DNA of 64,000 bases, from positions 3,224,001-3,288,000 of the forward strand of contig NZ_CP045720.1 of assembly GCF_009646115.1 (NCBI RefSeq), written 5' to 3'. The notes under the pieces were generated by a model that worked only from the letters and a program-made list of their open reading frames with translations, made no database searches and was not told where the DNA came from. Source of the DNA: Pantoea eucalypti. GTDB lineage: Bacteria; Pseudomonadota; Gammaproteobacteria; Enterobacterales; Enterobacteriaceae. Below are positions 45,361-54,769 of this stretch, piece by piece (position 1 is the stretch's first letter; the number at the start of each line of letters is the position of its first letter). Made by a program: the position numbers and the translations under genes.

Positions 45361-46092
45361 TTAGTTTAGATGTTGAAACGCACCTGAGAGAGGTTTCTGC
45401 AAAGGCCAGGCCAGATCGCCATGTTTGCTGGTGCCAAAACCAAGCGCCACCAGCGACTCGACCATTTTCACCGCTGCGCTGACGCCATCAATCACCGGCA
45501 GGCCCAGCTCCTGGGTCAGCGAAGCCGCCAGCGTCGCCATTCCGCCACAACCCAGCACAATCGCCCCGCTGCCATCTTCCCGTTTCGCCTGAATACAGCG
45601 CTGCCGCACTTTTTCCTGCGCCAGACCGCTGCCATCCTCCAGCGCCAGTACCGGCAGATCGATGGCATGCAGCGCGGCACAGTGATGGGTAAAGCCATAC
45701 TGCTGCAACAGATGACGCGCAATCACCAGCGTGCGCGGCAGCGTGGTGACAATGGAGAAGCGTGTCGCCAGCAGCGTGGCGGTATGCATCGCCGCCTCCG
45801 CAATGCCGATTACCGGCCCGCTGGCCAGCTCGCGTGCGGCCAGTAAACCCGGATCGCCGAAGCAGGCAATGACATGTCCGCTGACACCCTGCTCCCTGCC
45901 CAGCTTGATCTGCTCCAGCACGCCGATGGCGGCGATCGCCTCATCGAAGTGCCCTTCAATGGAGGGCACACCCTGCGACGGCGAAACCGCCAGAATTTCG
46001 GTGCCCGGCGCGGCGACCGCACGCGCGGCCTGAGCGATAGTTTCGGTCATCGCCAGACTGGTGTTGGGATTAATGACCTGAATCAGACTCAT
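45361..46092 (-). CDS. hpxA: Allantoin racemase (Asp/Glu/hydantoin racemase family)
   Basis: 243 residues. Two catalytic cysteines, one in ACFGDPG and one in LGCGGM. INPNTS at the N-terminus binds the ligand. Interconverts R- and S-allantoin so that both isomers feed the allantoinase. Its start overlaps the hpxS stop by 4 bp. Confidence 0.9.
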   Translation of the reverse strand: MSLIQVINPNTSLAMTETIAQAARAVAAPGTEILAVSPSQGVPSIEGHFDEAIAAIGVLEQIKLGREQGVSGHVIACFGDPGLLAARELASGPVIGIAEAAMHTATLLATRFSIVTTLPRTLVIARHLLQQYGFTHHCAALHAIDLPVLALEDGSGLAQEKVRQRCIQAKREDGSGAIVLGCGGMATLAASLTQELGLPVIDGVSAAVKMVESLVALGFGTSKHGDLAWPLQKPLSGAFQHLN

Positions 46093-46811
46093 GAAGCGAC
46101 TCCAGAGACTGAGGCAAACAGTCGGGAGAAATCGGGCAGGGTTTCTCCGCTGCGCTCAAAGTGCAGGCTGGAAACGATGTGCTCAAAGTGATGCTGAAGC
46201 GCGAGAGTCAGCGGTTCCAGCGCACGAGCGCGCAGTAACGCCAGAAGATTTGCGTGATCGTCACAGCGACAGCCGCGCTGCCAGGGCGCGCCCCAGGCGG
46301 CAATTACCAGTGAGGAGCGCTGAGTCAGGCTGGTCACCATGCCGGTGAGCACCTGATTACCGGAGATCGCCTGTAGCTGAATATGAAACGCGGCGGAAAG
46401 CCGGATGGCTGCCGGACCATCATGATCGGCGTGCGCCTGGTTTTCCTGTGCAATGAGCTGCTCCAGTGCCGCCAGATGCGGAGGCTGCAGATGCGCCAGT
46501 ACCGCAGGCAGATTGGCGCACTCCATTAAACTGCGGGTTGAGAAGATGTCACGTGCCTCTTCAACGCCGGGTGTCGCCACCTGCGCACCACGTTTGGGCG
46601 TCAGGGTGACCATCTGCACCGCCGCGAGGCGCTGCAGCACTTTGCGGATGCCGGTGCGACTCACCCCAAAGACCCCGGAAAGTGCCTCTTCCGGCAATTT
46701 ACTGCCTGGCGGCAGCTGGTGCTCAACAATAGCGTTCATCAACGCCTGGTAAATCCCTTCATCTTTGTCCTGCAGATGAGTGGCGTCTCGCTGGCCTGTT
46801 TTACTCGTCAT
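46089..46811 (-). CDS. hpxS: GntR-family regulator (FadR/FCD type) of allantoin genes
   Basis: 240 residues from ATG 46811 (GCAGG 2 bp upstream; the longer frame to 46841 lacks a site). wHTH about residues 18-85 with PEEALSGVFGVSRTGIRKVLQRL, C-terminal FCD domain with metal-type His residues. First gene of hpxSAB and divergent from the permease, with two dyads between them. Probably represses both until allantoin or a relative binds. Confidence 0.88.
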   Translation of the reverse strand: MTSKTGQRDATHLQDKDEGIYQALMNAIVEHQLPPGSKLPEEALSGVFGVSRTGIRKVLQRLAAVQMVTLTPKRGAQVATPGVEEARDIFSTRSLMECANLPAVLAHLQPPHLAALEQLIAQENQAHADHDGPAAIRLSAAFHIQLQAISGNQVLTGMVTSLTQRSSLVIAAWGAPWQRGCRCDDHANLLALLRARALEPLTLALQHHFEHIVSSLHFERSGETLPDFSRLFASVSGVAS

Positions 46812-46844
46812 TACCTGCTCCGGTCGCTCGCTGTGTGCCACTAT

Positions 46845-46875
46845 CGTATACGTGAAAAATAAATATTGTATACAA
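46845..46875. promoter_or_regulatory. Twin operators between hpxS and the permease
   Basis: CGTATACG (46845-46852) and TTGTATACAA (46866-46875) share a GTATAC core, centres 22 bp apart (two DNA turns). The T-N-GT-N3-AC-N-A shape is that of FadR-subfamily operators. They cover the likely hpxS -35/-10 region. Confidence 0.65.
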
Positions 46876-46886
46876 GAAAACAGATC

Positions 46887-46902
46887 TGGCCTGAATCCTG
46901 CA
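46887..46902 (+). promoter_or_regulatory. Possible sigma-54 promoter of the permease
   Basis: TGGCCT-GAATC-CTGCA keeps GG-N10-GC but has three mismatches to consensus. Confidence 0.35.
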
Positions 46903-46954
46903 ATACCGTCTTACCAGATTATTCATTCCACTTTCAGGTACAGGAGCAGGTTTC

Positions 46955-48463
46955 ATGCCAAAACAATCAACGGTGGCCAGCGCGGCCTCTGAAGCCAGTG
47001 CCCGTTACAGCCCACGGCTTTGTAACGAAGACCTGGCACCGACTCGCAATCAGAACTGGTCGTGGTACAACATCTTCTCTTTCTGGATGTCCGATGTGCA
47101 CAGCATGGGCGGCTATGTGGTAGCCGCCAGTTTCTTCACGCTGGGATTAGCCAGCTGGCAGGTGCTGCTCTGCCTGCTGGCCGGGATTTGCATCGTGCAA
47201 ATCTGTGCCAACCTGGTGGCGAAACCGAGCCAGATGGCGGGTGTCCCTTATGCGGTGATCTGCCGTCAGGCGTTTGGCGTGTTTGGTGCCAATATTCCGG
47301 CGGTGATTCGCGGGCTGATCGCGTTCGCCTGGTATGGCATTCAGACCTATCTGGCGGCGAATGCCCTGATGCTGGTGCTGCTGAAGTTTGCGCCGTCGCT
47401 GACATCAATGACCGTGCCACACTGGCTGGGCCTGTCGCTGCTGGGCTGGTGCTGTTTCGGCATTATGTGGTTACTGCAGGCGATGGTGTTCTGGCACGGC
47501 ATGAACGCCATTAAGCGGTTTATTGATGTCGCTGGACCGGCGGTCTATGTGGTGATGGTGGCACTGGCGGGCTGGATTGTATACAAGACCGGTTTCGATG
47601 GCATCTCCTTTACCCTCGCCAGCAAATCGCTGACCGCAGGCGAACAGACCTGGCAGATGATTACGGCCACGGCGCTGGTGGTCTCTTACTTCTCCGGGCC
47701 GCTGTTAAACTTCGGTGACTTTTCACGCTACGGCAAGAATATGTCCGAGATTCGTCGCGGCAACCGCTGGGGCCTGCCGTTTAACTTCCTGCTGTTCTCA
47801 GTGGTGACGGTGGTGATTGTCTCGGGCACCCAGTCGCTGTTTGGCAAAATGATCACCGATCCTATCGAAACCGTAAGCATGGTCGGCAACGATCTGGCGG
47901 TCGCGATTGGCCTGCTGACCATGATTACCGCCACCATCGGCATCAACATCGTGGCGAACTTCGTTTCACCCGCGTTTGACTTCTCGAACTGTTCCCCACA
48001 GAAAATCAGCTTCCGCACCGGTGGGATGATCGCCGCCGTTGGTTCAGTGCTGTTAACGCCGTGGAACCTGTTCCAGTCGCCTGAGCTGATTCACTACACC
48101 CTGGATGTGCTGGGATCCTTTATCGGGCCGCTGTTCGGGATTCTGTTAACCGATTTCTATCTGATTAAGCGTGGCCGTATCTCAGTCGACGATCTGTTTA
48201 ATGACACGCCATCTGGTCGTTACTGGTATCGCGGTGGCTTTAACCCCAAAGCAATTGGCGCGCTGCTGCCGTCGGTAGCGATTTGCCTGGTGATTAGTTT
48301 TATCCCTTCCCTGCATCAGGTGGCGAACTTCAGCTGGTTCATTGGTGCTGGTCTGGCGGCGGGCTGCTATCGCTTTATCGCCCGTGAAGATCGTGAAGCT
48401 GAAGATGTGACCCGCGCGCATGGCGAGGTAGTGGCGCAGAAGAATCAAGCCGTCGCTGAATAG
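46955..48463 (+). CDS. hpxC: NCS1-family allantoin permease
   Basis: 502 residues with about twelve membrane segments. NCS1 motifs: NEDLAPTRNQNWSWYNIFSFWMSDVHSMGGY near the start and GNRWGLPFNFLLF mid-protein, similar to PucI/Mhp1. Sodium- or proton-driven uptake of allantoin or a related hydantoin. Divergent from hpxS, with operators between. A copy of the operator 13-mer lies inside the gene. The hpxC symbol is from Klebsiella nomenclature as I recall it. Confidence 0.88.
   Translation: MPKQSTVASAASEASARYSPRLCNEDLAPTRNQNWSWYNIFSFWMSDVHSMGGYVVAASFFTLGLASWQVLLCLLAGICIVQICANLVAKPSQMAGVPYAVICRQAFGVFGANIPAVIRGLIAFAWYGIQTYLAANALMLVLLKFAPSLTSMTVPHWLGLSLLGWCCFGIMWLLQAMVFWHGMNAIKRFIDVAGPAVYVVMVALAGWIVYKTGFDGISFTLASKSLTAGEQTWQMITATALVVSYFSGPLLNFGDFSRYGKNMSEIRRGNRWGLPFNFLLFSVVTVVIVSGTQSLFGKMITDPIETVSMVGNDLAVAIGLLTMITATIGINIVANFVSPAFDFSNCSPQKISFRTGGMIAAVGSVLLTPWNLFQSPELIHYTLDVLGSFIGPLFGILLTDFYLIKRGRISVDDLFNDTPSGRYWYRGGFNPKAIGALLPSVAICLVISFIPSLHQVANFSWFIGAGLAAGCYRFIAREDREAEDVTRAHGEVVAQKNQAVAE
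47576..47588. promoter_or_regulatory. Intragenic copy of the hpxS operator
   Basis: ATTGTATACAAGA is identical over 13 bases to 46865-46877. It encodes part of WIVYKT in the permease, so chance is possible. Confidence 0.4.
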
Positions 48464-48471
48464 CAGACAGC

Positions 48472-48504
48472 AAAAAGCCGATTCATTTCTGAATCGGCTT
48501 TTTT
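48472..48504 (+). terminator. Terminator of the permease gene
   Basis: AAGCCGATTCA and TGAATCGGCTT pair perfectly with flanking A/T tracts. Confidence 0.9.
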
Positions 48505-48512
48505 AAAGAGAT

Positions 48513-48589
48513 TGGCGGAACGGACGGGGCTCGAACCCGCGACCCCCTGCGTGACAGGCAGGTATTCTAACCAACTGAACTACCGCTCC
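48513..48589 (-). tRNA. tRNA-Asp (GTC), copy 1
   Basis: 77 nt including CCA. On the minus strand GGAGCGG starts the acceptor, anticodon loop CTGTCAC reads GTC, T-arm GGGTTCGAGCCCC. Identical to the copy at 54469-54545. Same position as E. coli aspV beside dnaQ. The hpx island ends 50 bp away. Confidence 0.97.
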
Positions 48590-48723
48590 GCGCTTTGTTC
48601 CCCGTCGAGAACGAGGCGCATAGTAATGGCAGGTTGTTACGGCGTCAACGCTTTTTCCAGGTGAATAAATCGTTTGCTGTTTTTTTCAGCTTGGCGTTGA
48701 TTTTATCCACAAAAACAGGCCAT

Positions 48724-49455
48724 TCAGCCACGCCACAGACAGCTGCCACCCTTTTTCATCACCAGATCCAGACGGGACTCATGGGCAACCACTTCCTCTT
48801 CGCTGGCCGTGACCACGCGCAGTGCAGAGGCGGGACGGACGATGCGCTGAATGCTCTCTCCCTGCGCCTCACGGGCACTTTCACTTTCCGATAAGAACGA
48901 GAGTGACGTCTGACCACCGGTCATGGTCAGGAAGACTTCCGCCAGAATCTCGGCATCAAGCAGTGCGCCGTGCAGAGTACGCTTGGTGTTGTCTATTTCA
49001 TAACGCGAGCAGAGCGCATCAAGGCTGTTACGCTTGCCGGGAAACATACGACGCGCCAGCGCCAGACTATCGGTAATTTTGCAGAAGGTTTCGGTTTTCT
49101 CAATGCCACGGTTCAGCTTTGAGAACTCGTAGTCCATAAAGCCGATATCAAACGGTGCGTTGTGAATGACTAATTCAGCACCGCGAATGTAGTCGAGAAA
49201 CTCATCTGCGATTTCGCTGAACGCGGGCTTGTCGGCAAGAAATTCATCTGCAATCCCGTGGACACCAAAGGCTTCAGGATCGACCAGCCGATCGGGCTTG
49301 AGATACATATGAAAATTGTTGCCGGTCAGGCGACGGTTAATCACCTCCACCGCACCAATCTCAATGATGCGGTGCCCCTCATAATGTACCCCGATCAAGT
49401 TCATGCCGGTGGTTTCAGTATCGAGAACGATCTGGCGGTTATTTGCAGTGCTCAT
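48724..49455 (-). CDS. dnaQ: DNA polymerase III epsilon subunit (3'-5' exonuclease)
   Basis: 243 residues. Exonuclease motif I VLDTETTG (Asp12, Glu14), motif II around [13 protein letters not shown], motif [17 protein letters not shown]-terminal tail binds the alpha subunit. Proofreads replication. Divergent from rnhA with 51 bp between, as in E. coli. Confidence 0.97.
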   Translation of the reverse strand: MSTANNRQIVLDTETTGMNLIGVHYEGHRIIEIGAVEVINRRLTGNNFHMYLKPDRLVDPEAFGVHGIADEFLADKPAFSEIADEFLDYIRGAELVIHNAPFDIGFMDYEFSKLNRGIEKTETFCKITDSLALARRMFPGKRNSLDALCSRYEIDNTKRTLHGALLDAEILAEVFLTMTGGQTSLSFLSESESAREAQGESIQRIVRPASALRVVTASEEEVVAHESRLDLVMKKGGSCLWRG

Positions 49456-49506
49456 AAGACCCGTTTTATGTCAGACTTAGCGTTTTTGAGAGGAAGTCTA
49501 CCAGAG

Positions 49507-49974
49507 ATGCGCAAACAGGTAGAAATATTCACCGATGGATCCTGCCTCGGAAATCCCGGCCCCGGCGGTTATGGTGCGATTTTACGCTACGGTCAGCATG
49601 AAAAGACGTTCAGCGCGGGCTATCACCTTACCACCAATAACCGGATGGAGTTGATGGCGGCGATTGTTTCGCTTGAAGCGCTGACTCAACCCTGCGATGT
49701 GGTGCTCAGCACCGACAGTCAGTATGTGCGCCAGGGAATCACCAGCTGGATTCATAACTGGAAAAAGCGTGGCTGGAAAACCGCCGATAAAAAGCCAGTA
49801 AAGAATGTCGATCTCTGGCAGCGTCTCGACTTAGCACTCAGCACCCACAAAATTCAGTGGGAGTGGGTTAAAGGGCATGCCGGACATCCGGAAAATGAAC
49901 GCTGCGACGTGCTGGCCCGCACTGCAGCTGAAAACCCTGCCTTTGAAGATATCGGTTATAAAGCCGAGTCCTGA
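49507..49974 (+). CDS. rnhA: Ribonuclease HI
   Basis: 155 residues, same length as E. coli. DEDD residues Asp10, Glu48, Asp70 and Asp134 are in place. Degrades RNA in RNA-DNA hybrids. The start is ATG 49507; longer upstream frames reach into dnaQ. Its last 19 bp overlap yafS (convergent). Confidence 0.97.
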   Translation: MRKQVEIFTDGSCLGNPGPGGYGAILRYGQHEKTFSAGYHLTTNNRMELMAAIVSLEALTQPCDVVLSTDSQYVRQGITSWIHNWKKRGWKTADKKPVKNVDLWQRLDLALSTHKIQWEWVKGHAGHPENERCDVLARTAAENPAFEDIGYKAES

Positions 49975-50693
49975 TCCTCTGCCTTGCGGAACTGACGCGT
50001 CGCGTTGACCGTCTGGCGGATCTTGCTGGTACTCAGGCTCTTCTTTGCCCGTGTCGGCAGCAGCGGGAAGGTGCGTTTACGTGCCACCACAATATTCAGG
50101 CAGCCCAGCGCCGGTAAGTGGGCGCTGATCAGTTTCCCGCCCTGTCGATGCCACGGCAGCACCTGAAACCGGGTGCGATAAACCACTTCATAATTCAGCA
50201 GCCCCAGCCAGTCGAGCAACCGCATCTGGCTGAACATCCGTCCGCTCCACGGCGCCTTGCGAGTTAATCCCGGCACCATTTTGCTCACGCCAAGCAGGCT
50301 GAAGGGATTAAAACCGCTGATGATCATCCAGCCATCATCGATTAACACCCTGTCCACTTCGCGCAATACCCGATGAGGATCCTGGCTCCAGGCGAGCGTA
50401 TGGGCCATCAGACAGGCATCCACCGACTTCGACTCAAACGGCAACTGCATCGGGTCGGCCAGCACCTGCAACTGCTCACCTTTACTGCCCACATTGACCT
50501 GATGTGAAATAGCACAATTTTCTGTGTTGATTTCTGCGCTGAGATTGCCAAGCTTAAGCATATGAAAGCCATATAGCTTTCCGAGGTAAGGCTGAAGCTG
50601 CTGCGTTAACGCGTCGCGGAAATACTCTCCCCACGGCATATCGCGCCATGACAGCGGAGCGTTCAGAATCTGGCGTGATTTAGCGGGCTTCAT
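49956..50693 (-). CDS. yafS: SAM-dependent methyltransferase YafS
   Basis: 245 residues, type-11 methyltransferase fold: [19 protein letters not shown] and [21 protein letters not shown]. Substrate unknown. Divergent from gloB. Confidence 0.88.
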   Translation of the reverse strand: MKPAKSRQILNAPLSWRDMPWGEYFRDALTQQLQPYLGKLYGFHMLKLGNLSAEINTENCAISHQVNVGSKGEQLQVLADPMQLPFESKSVDACLMAHTLAWSQDPHRVLREVDRVLIDDGWMIISGFNPFSLLGVSKMVPGLTRKAPWSGRMFSQMRLLDWLGLLNYEVVYRTRFQVLPWHRQGGKLISAHLPALGCLNIVVARKRTFPLLPTRAKKSLSTSKIRQTVNATRQFRKAEDQDSAL

Positions 50694-50735
50694 GCTTTAC
50701 GCTCTTCCTTTTACTACGACCTGCGAGAGGTGATG

Positions 50736-51491
50736 ATGAATCTTACCAGTATTCCTGCGTTGCAGGACAACTACATCTGGGCACTGACGGATGATCAAGG
50801 TAAATGCCTGATTGTCGATCCCGGCGAAGCCCAACCGGTGTTAGAAAAAATGGCGTCCAACGGCTGGGAGCCGGTCGCCATCCTGCTGACTCACCACCAT
50901 AACGATCATACCGGTGGAGTGAAAACCCTGTGTGAGCATTTCCCGCAACTGGAGGTGTACGGCCCTCAGGAAACCGAGGCCAAAGGAGCCAGAACGATCG
51001 TCAGCGAAGGGGATAAAGTCACGGTTCTGGGGCTGACTTTCGACGTGATCCACACTCCTGGTCACACTTTAGGACATATCTCATATTACAGTGCGCCTTA
51101 TCTTTTCTGCGGCGACACCCTCTTTTCGGGTGGCTGTGGACGCCTTTTTGAGGGCACAGCAGAGCAAATGTATGATTCGTTTCAAAAGCTTAATCAGCTA
51201 CCAGGAGAAACCTTAGTCTGTTGCGCGCATGAATATACTTTATCCAATTTGAAGTTTGCTGCGGCTATTCTGCCTCATGACCCGCAAATAATGGCCGAAT
51301 ATCAGAAAATTAAGGACTTACGCGCTGAAAATGGCATTAGTCTGCCTGTAAAACTGGCGCACGAACGGTCAATTAATTTATTTCTCCGTTCGCAAGACGT
51401 TGATTTACAACGCGCTTTAAACGTTAATGTTTCTGATGAACCGCTATGGCATACATTTGCTGTTCTACGCGAGAAGAAAGACGCTTTTTGA
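50736..51491 (+). CDS. gloB: Hydroxyacylglutathione hydrolase (glyoxalase II)
   Basis: 251 residues from ATG 50736 ([15 protein letters not shown]), five bp after GAGAGG; ATG 50733 and GTG 50730 are possible but less well spaced. [10 protein letters not shown] is the metallo-beta-lactamase metal motif; [11 protein letters not shown] carries later ligands. Hydrolyses S-lactoylglutathione in methylglyoxal detoxification. Confidence 0.95.
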   Translation: MNLTSIPALQDNYIWALTDDQGKCLIVDPGEAQPVLEKMASNGWEPVAILLTHHHNDHTGGVKTLCEHFPQLEVYGPQETEAKGARTIVSEGDKVTVLGLTFDVIHTPGHTLGHISYYSAPYLFCGDTLFSGGCGRLFEGTAEQMYDSFQKLNQLPGETLVCCAHEYTLSNLKFAAAILPHDPQIMAEYQKIKDLRAENGISLPVKLAHERSINLFLRSQDVDLQRALNVNVSDEPLWHTFAVLREKKDAF

Positions 51492-51562
51492 TTTTTCGGG
51501 TTGTGTTGTGAAAATTCGTCACGTATAGTTGCTCGTCTTTTAAGCGAACTATTGACACACAT

Positions 51563-52939
51563 ATGAAGGCTAAAGCGATATTACTCGCCTCAGTCTTGCT
51601 GGTGGGATGTCAGGCGTCCAGGAACGATGCCAATATTCCCGAACAGCATGCACAGAGTCTGTCTTCAGCTGGTCAAGGTGAAAATGGAAAGTACGGAGAC
51701 GAGTTTTTGTCGCCGCGATGGCAGGAAGATGGAACTGGCCTCGCAGCAGACGCAGATCTCTGGAGTTTCATTAGTGACGAGTTGAAGATGGGGATTCCGG
51801 AAAACCCGGCAATCCGCGAACAAAAAAGAAAATTTTTAAAAAATAAGAGCTATCTCCACGATGTAACATTACGGGCAGAGCCGTACATGTACTGGATAGT
51901 CGAGCAGATACAGAAACGTAAAATGCCGATGGAACTGGTACTGCTACCCATAGTGGAGAGCGCTTTTGACCCCCGGGCAACGTCATCCGCCAATGCCGCT
52001 GGCATCTGGCAGATTGTTGCAGCTACGGGTCGAAACTATGGTTTGAAACAAAACCAGTATTACGATGGGCGACGTGATGTGGTCGCATCCACGAAAGTTG
52101 CGCTGGATATGATGCAGCGTCTTAACACTATGTTTGACGGTGACTGGTTATTAACCATCGCCGCCTATAACAGTGGTGAAGGACGTGTGCTTAAAGCGAT
52201 TAAGCAGAACAAGGCGCGCGGTAAGCCGACTGACTTCTGGCATTTATCGCTGCCACGCGAAACAACCGTGTATGTGCCTAAAATGTTAGCTCTGAGTGAA
52301 CTGCTCAAAAATAACAAGCGTTACGGTATCAAACTGCCGACACCTAATGAAAGTCGTGCTCTGGCGCGAGTGGAAGTGGGTCAGCAGATACAGCTGACGC
52401 AGGCTGCCGAAATGGCAGGTATGTCGCTCACGAAACTGAAGAGCTTCAATACCGGCTACAAAGGCGGTGCAACAGCGCCAAACGGCCCGCACTATATTAT
52501 GGTGCCGAAGTCGAACGTCGCTAAACTGCGTAACTCACTGGCTTCCGGTGACATCGCAGCAGTACAGCCGACGCAGCTTGCAAAAGCCAGCGCGAGTGGC
52601 GGGTATAAAGTGCGACGTGGGGATACGCTTTCTGGTATCGCCGCTAAACTTGGCGTCAGCGTCTCGACACTGAAGCAGGAAAACAACCTGCGCGGTGCTG
52701 ATATCCGACCGGGTCAGACTCTGACTATCGGTTCGAATGGCACCCGACTGGCTGATAACGGCAACAGCATCACCTACCGTGTTCGTAAGGGTGATTCTCT
52801 TGACAGTATTGCCCGTCATCACGGCGTCAATATTAAAGACGTGATGCGCTGGAACAGTGTGCTGGACAATGCGAAAGATATTCAACCCGGCGATAACTTA
52901 ACGCTGTTTGTGAATAATAACGCAACCCCTGATACCTGA
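51563..52939 (+). CDS. mltD: Membrane-bound lytic murein transglycosylase D
   Basis: 458 residues. Lipobox LLVGC, Cys16. SLT domain about 105-215 with catalytic Glu in LLPIVESAFDPRA and ANAAGIWQIV. Two LysM repeats, about 345-388 (YKVRRGDTLSGIAAKLG) and 403-447 (YRVRKGDSLDSIARHHG), bind peptidoglycan. Cleaves murein to 1,6-anhydro products at the outer membrane. Confidence 0.96.
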   Translation: MKAKAILLASVLLVGCQASRNDANIPEQHAQSLSSAGQGENGKYGDEFLSPRWQEDGTGLAADADLWSFISDELKMGIPENPAIREQKRKFLKNKSYLHDVTLRAEPYMYWIVEQIQKRKMPMELVLLPIVESAFDPRATSSANAAGIWQIVAATGRNYGLKQNQYYDGRRDVVASTKVALDMMQRLNTMFDGDWLLTIAAYNSGEGRVLKAIKQNKARGKPTDFWHLSLPRETTVYVPKMLALSELLKNNKRYGIKLPTPNESRALARVEVGQQIQLTQAAEMAGMSLTKLKSFNTGYKGGATAPNGPHYIMVPKSNVAKLRNSLASGDIAAVQPTQLAKASASGGYKVRRGDTLSGIAAKLGVSVSTLKQENNLRGADIRPGQTLTIGSNGTRLADNGNSITYRVRKGDSLDSIARHHGVNIKDVMRWNSVLDNAKDIQPGDNLTLFVNNNATPDT

Positions 52940-52946
52940 TACGTTG

Positions 52947-52977
52947 AAAAGGCTGGCAATTGTCAGCCTTTTTCTTT
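52947..52977 (+). terminator. Terminator of mltD
   Basis: AAGGCTG ... CAGCCTT stem over AATT, followed by TTTTCTTTT. Confidence 0.85.
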
Positions 52978-53042
52978 TATGCATCTGCCGCCGTTTACGC
53001 ATCCCTTCCCTATCCTTCTGCTGGCAGCCTTAATGTCTCTTA

Positions 53043-53834
53043 CTAACGTCCTGAACTGAACTCCACCAGTAGCGGATTATGGTCGGACGCGCGCGTGACC
53101 AGTACGGATGCTTCGCTCACTCTGAGATCGCGATAGAAGACGAAATCCAGCGGGCGGCCAAACGCTTTACGACGATGGTCGGCAGTAAACATGACTTCTT
53201 CCAGTTTCATCCGCTGTGCAAACCGGTAGAGCGCATTGATGCGCTGACGGCTCCATGCATTAAAATCACCGGCCATAATTACCGGTCCCTGGTGGTGCAT
53301 AATCTGCTCACCAATAGGTCCCAGCTGTTTACTGTAAACGTCCACACCGAGGCTGAAGTTAACCGCATGGATGTTGACGACCATCAGCATATCACCGGCC
53401 GGCAGAGGGTAAGCCGTGACCAGTGCCGATTTTGACAGCCTCAGCAGAGGTTCTCGCTCACGTAACGGACAACAATAGACCGGGTGCGCAGAGGCAAGTG
53501 TCATCACTCCAGAGGGGTGCTGAGGCAGCACAAAGGCGGGCACCTGATCGGCAGCCAGATAGTTACTGGTCGCAAACTCCACCAGTTCAGGTGTGGTCTG
53601 CGCCTCCTGCAGTAATACAAGATGTGCATCCTTACCAAATCCTTCCAGTACTGACATCCAATCTGCGCGTTGCTGCTTAAAGATGTTCCATACCAGGACC
53701 TTGAGATTTGGATGCGCAGGCAACGGGGCGCCGGGAGGCAGTGCCTGACCGAGATGGAGCATCGCGCCAGGTGGAAAGATCTGTTCCACTGGTTGTCCTG
53801 CTACATATCGCATTGCATAAGTTTTTTTGCGCAC
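53043..53834 (-). CDS. yafD: Endonuclease/exonuclease/phosphatase-family protein YafD
   Basis: 263 residues from GTG 53834 ([15 protein letters not shown]), matching the E. coli start; ATG 53873 would add 13 residues without homology. EEP fold: [26 protein letters not shown] and [13 protein letters not shown] hold the metal and catalytic residues. Substrate unknown. Its upstream side is the gene-poor 600 bp before the rrn operon. Confidence 0.9.
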   Translation of the reverse strand: MRKKTYAMRYVAGQPVEQIFPPGAMLHLGQALPPGAPLPAHPNLKVLVWNIFKQQRADWMSVLEGFGKDAHLVLLQEAQTTPELVEFATSNYLAADQVPAFVLPQHPSGVMTLASAHPVYCCPLREREPLLRLSKSALVTAYPLPAGDMLMVVNIHAVNFSLGVDVYSKQLGPIGEQIMHHQGPVIMAGDFNAWSRQRINALYRFAQRMKLEEVMFTADHRRKAFGRPLDFVFYRDLRVSEASVLVTRASDHNPLLVEFSSGR

Positions 53835-54000
53835 TTTCCCGCCTGGCTGATGATTCAAAAATACAGTTAACACCTGTCTGTTATAGGGATTCTAGACCGG
53901 GGTTTCAATGGATGCAGGTGAATGTCGGAATTCATCACGCATTTCCAGCATAAAGCAGCCCTTTTACGCTCGCTAAGCAAATCGAGGCAGATCGGGAGGC
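53835..54000. other. Intergenic sequence upstream of yafD
   Basis: No ORF, tRNA or clear repeat is seen. The yafD promoter must be here but cannot be placed surely. Confidence 0.3.
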
Positions 54001-54049
54001 GATGTTGTCTTTATCATCATTGAGCCCTGTCAGTGGGCAGACAATTAAT

Positions 54050-54371
54050 CAGCTCTGTCTTTGGGTAAGGATATTAGCCGTCTTTCGGACTTTATGATCG
54101 ATTGTGAAGTGGCGGAGGGAGCACCGTTGCAGTCACTACGTCTGCCGGTCGGGATGCGCCTTAATGCGGTTGACTGCTACGACACTGGGGTGAGCCAGCC
54201 TGTGTGCGGGCTTTTATCGTTTTCTTACTGAGTGGACAGCTGAGCAGCGACAGCGTATGTGAACGCTTAAGAGGCTGGCATTGTCGGCGTTTAACCGAAC
54301 ACATTCGTAATGGTGGAATCGACAACGGGATTATTGCTTTATGTTCAGATTATCAGTTGTCGTTAACATGA
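54050..54371 (+). pseudogene. Possible broken gene in two frames
   Basis: One frame gives DISRLSDFMIDCEVAEGA... and LRLPVGMRLNAVDCYDTGV, ending at TGA 54229-54231. A second overlapping frame gives WGEPACVRAFIVFLLSGQL and then SVCERLRGWHCRRLTEHIRN to TGA 54369-54371. Protein-like composition on both sides of a frame change suggests a decayed gene, perhaps a regulator, but I do not recognise it. The upstream limit is uncertain. Confidence 0.3.
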
Positions 54372-54431
54372 TCCTGCAGATCGATGGGAATCAGTGCGCG
54401 AACTTCCCGGGCTGATTTGGCTGCAATGGAA

Positions 54432-54459
54432 AAAGCCCTGACCGTTAAGTCAGGGCTTT
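54432..54459 (-). terminator. Terminator of the rrn operon
   Basis: AAAGCCCTGAC and GTCAGGGCTTT pair perfectly; on the minus strand T residues follow. Located 9 bp past tRNA-Asp. Confidence 0.85.
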
Positions 54460-54468
54460 CCAATTAAG

Positions 54469-54545
54469 TGGCGGAACGGACGGGGCTCGAACCCGCGACC
54501 CCCTGCGTGACAGGCAGGTATTCTAACCAACTGAACTACCGCTCC
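54469..54545 (-). tRNA. tRNA-Asp (GTC), copy 2, distal rrn gene
   Basis: 77 nt, identical to 48513-48589. Last gene of the rrn operon, as aspU in E. coli rrnH. Confidence 0.97.
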
Positions 54546-54630
54546 ACCGATTCTTTCACGGTTCTCAGCAACCGGCTGAGAACCGTCTGTTCCTGTTGCT
54601 TTCCTTGTCAGGGGAAAAGGAACGAATTTA

Positions 54631-54750
54631 ATGCCTGGCAGTTCCCTACTCTCGCATGGGGAGACCCCACACTACCATCGGCGCTACGGCGTTTCACTTC
54701 TGAGTTCGGCATGGGGTCAGGTGGGACCACCGCGCTAAAGCCGCCAGGCA
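54631..54750 (-). rRNA. rrf: 5S ribosomal RNA
   Basis: 120 nt from TGCCTGGCGGC to GCCAGGCAT, closely matching E. coli 5S. Confidence 0.98.
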
Positions 54751-54769
54751 AATTCTTTGTGCACGAAAC

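Noticed and set aside
46815..46835. TGGCAC-ACAGC-GAGCG as a sigma-54 promoter for hpxS
   Set aside because: Only GG and GC fit; it would start transcription almost at the start codon. The dyads suggest sigma-70 control.
53043..53873. ATG at 53873 as yafD start
   Set aside because: The first 13 residues have no counterpart in E. coli YafD, whereas GTG 53834 matches its start.
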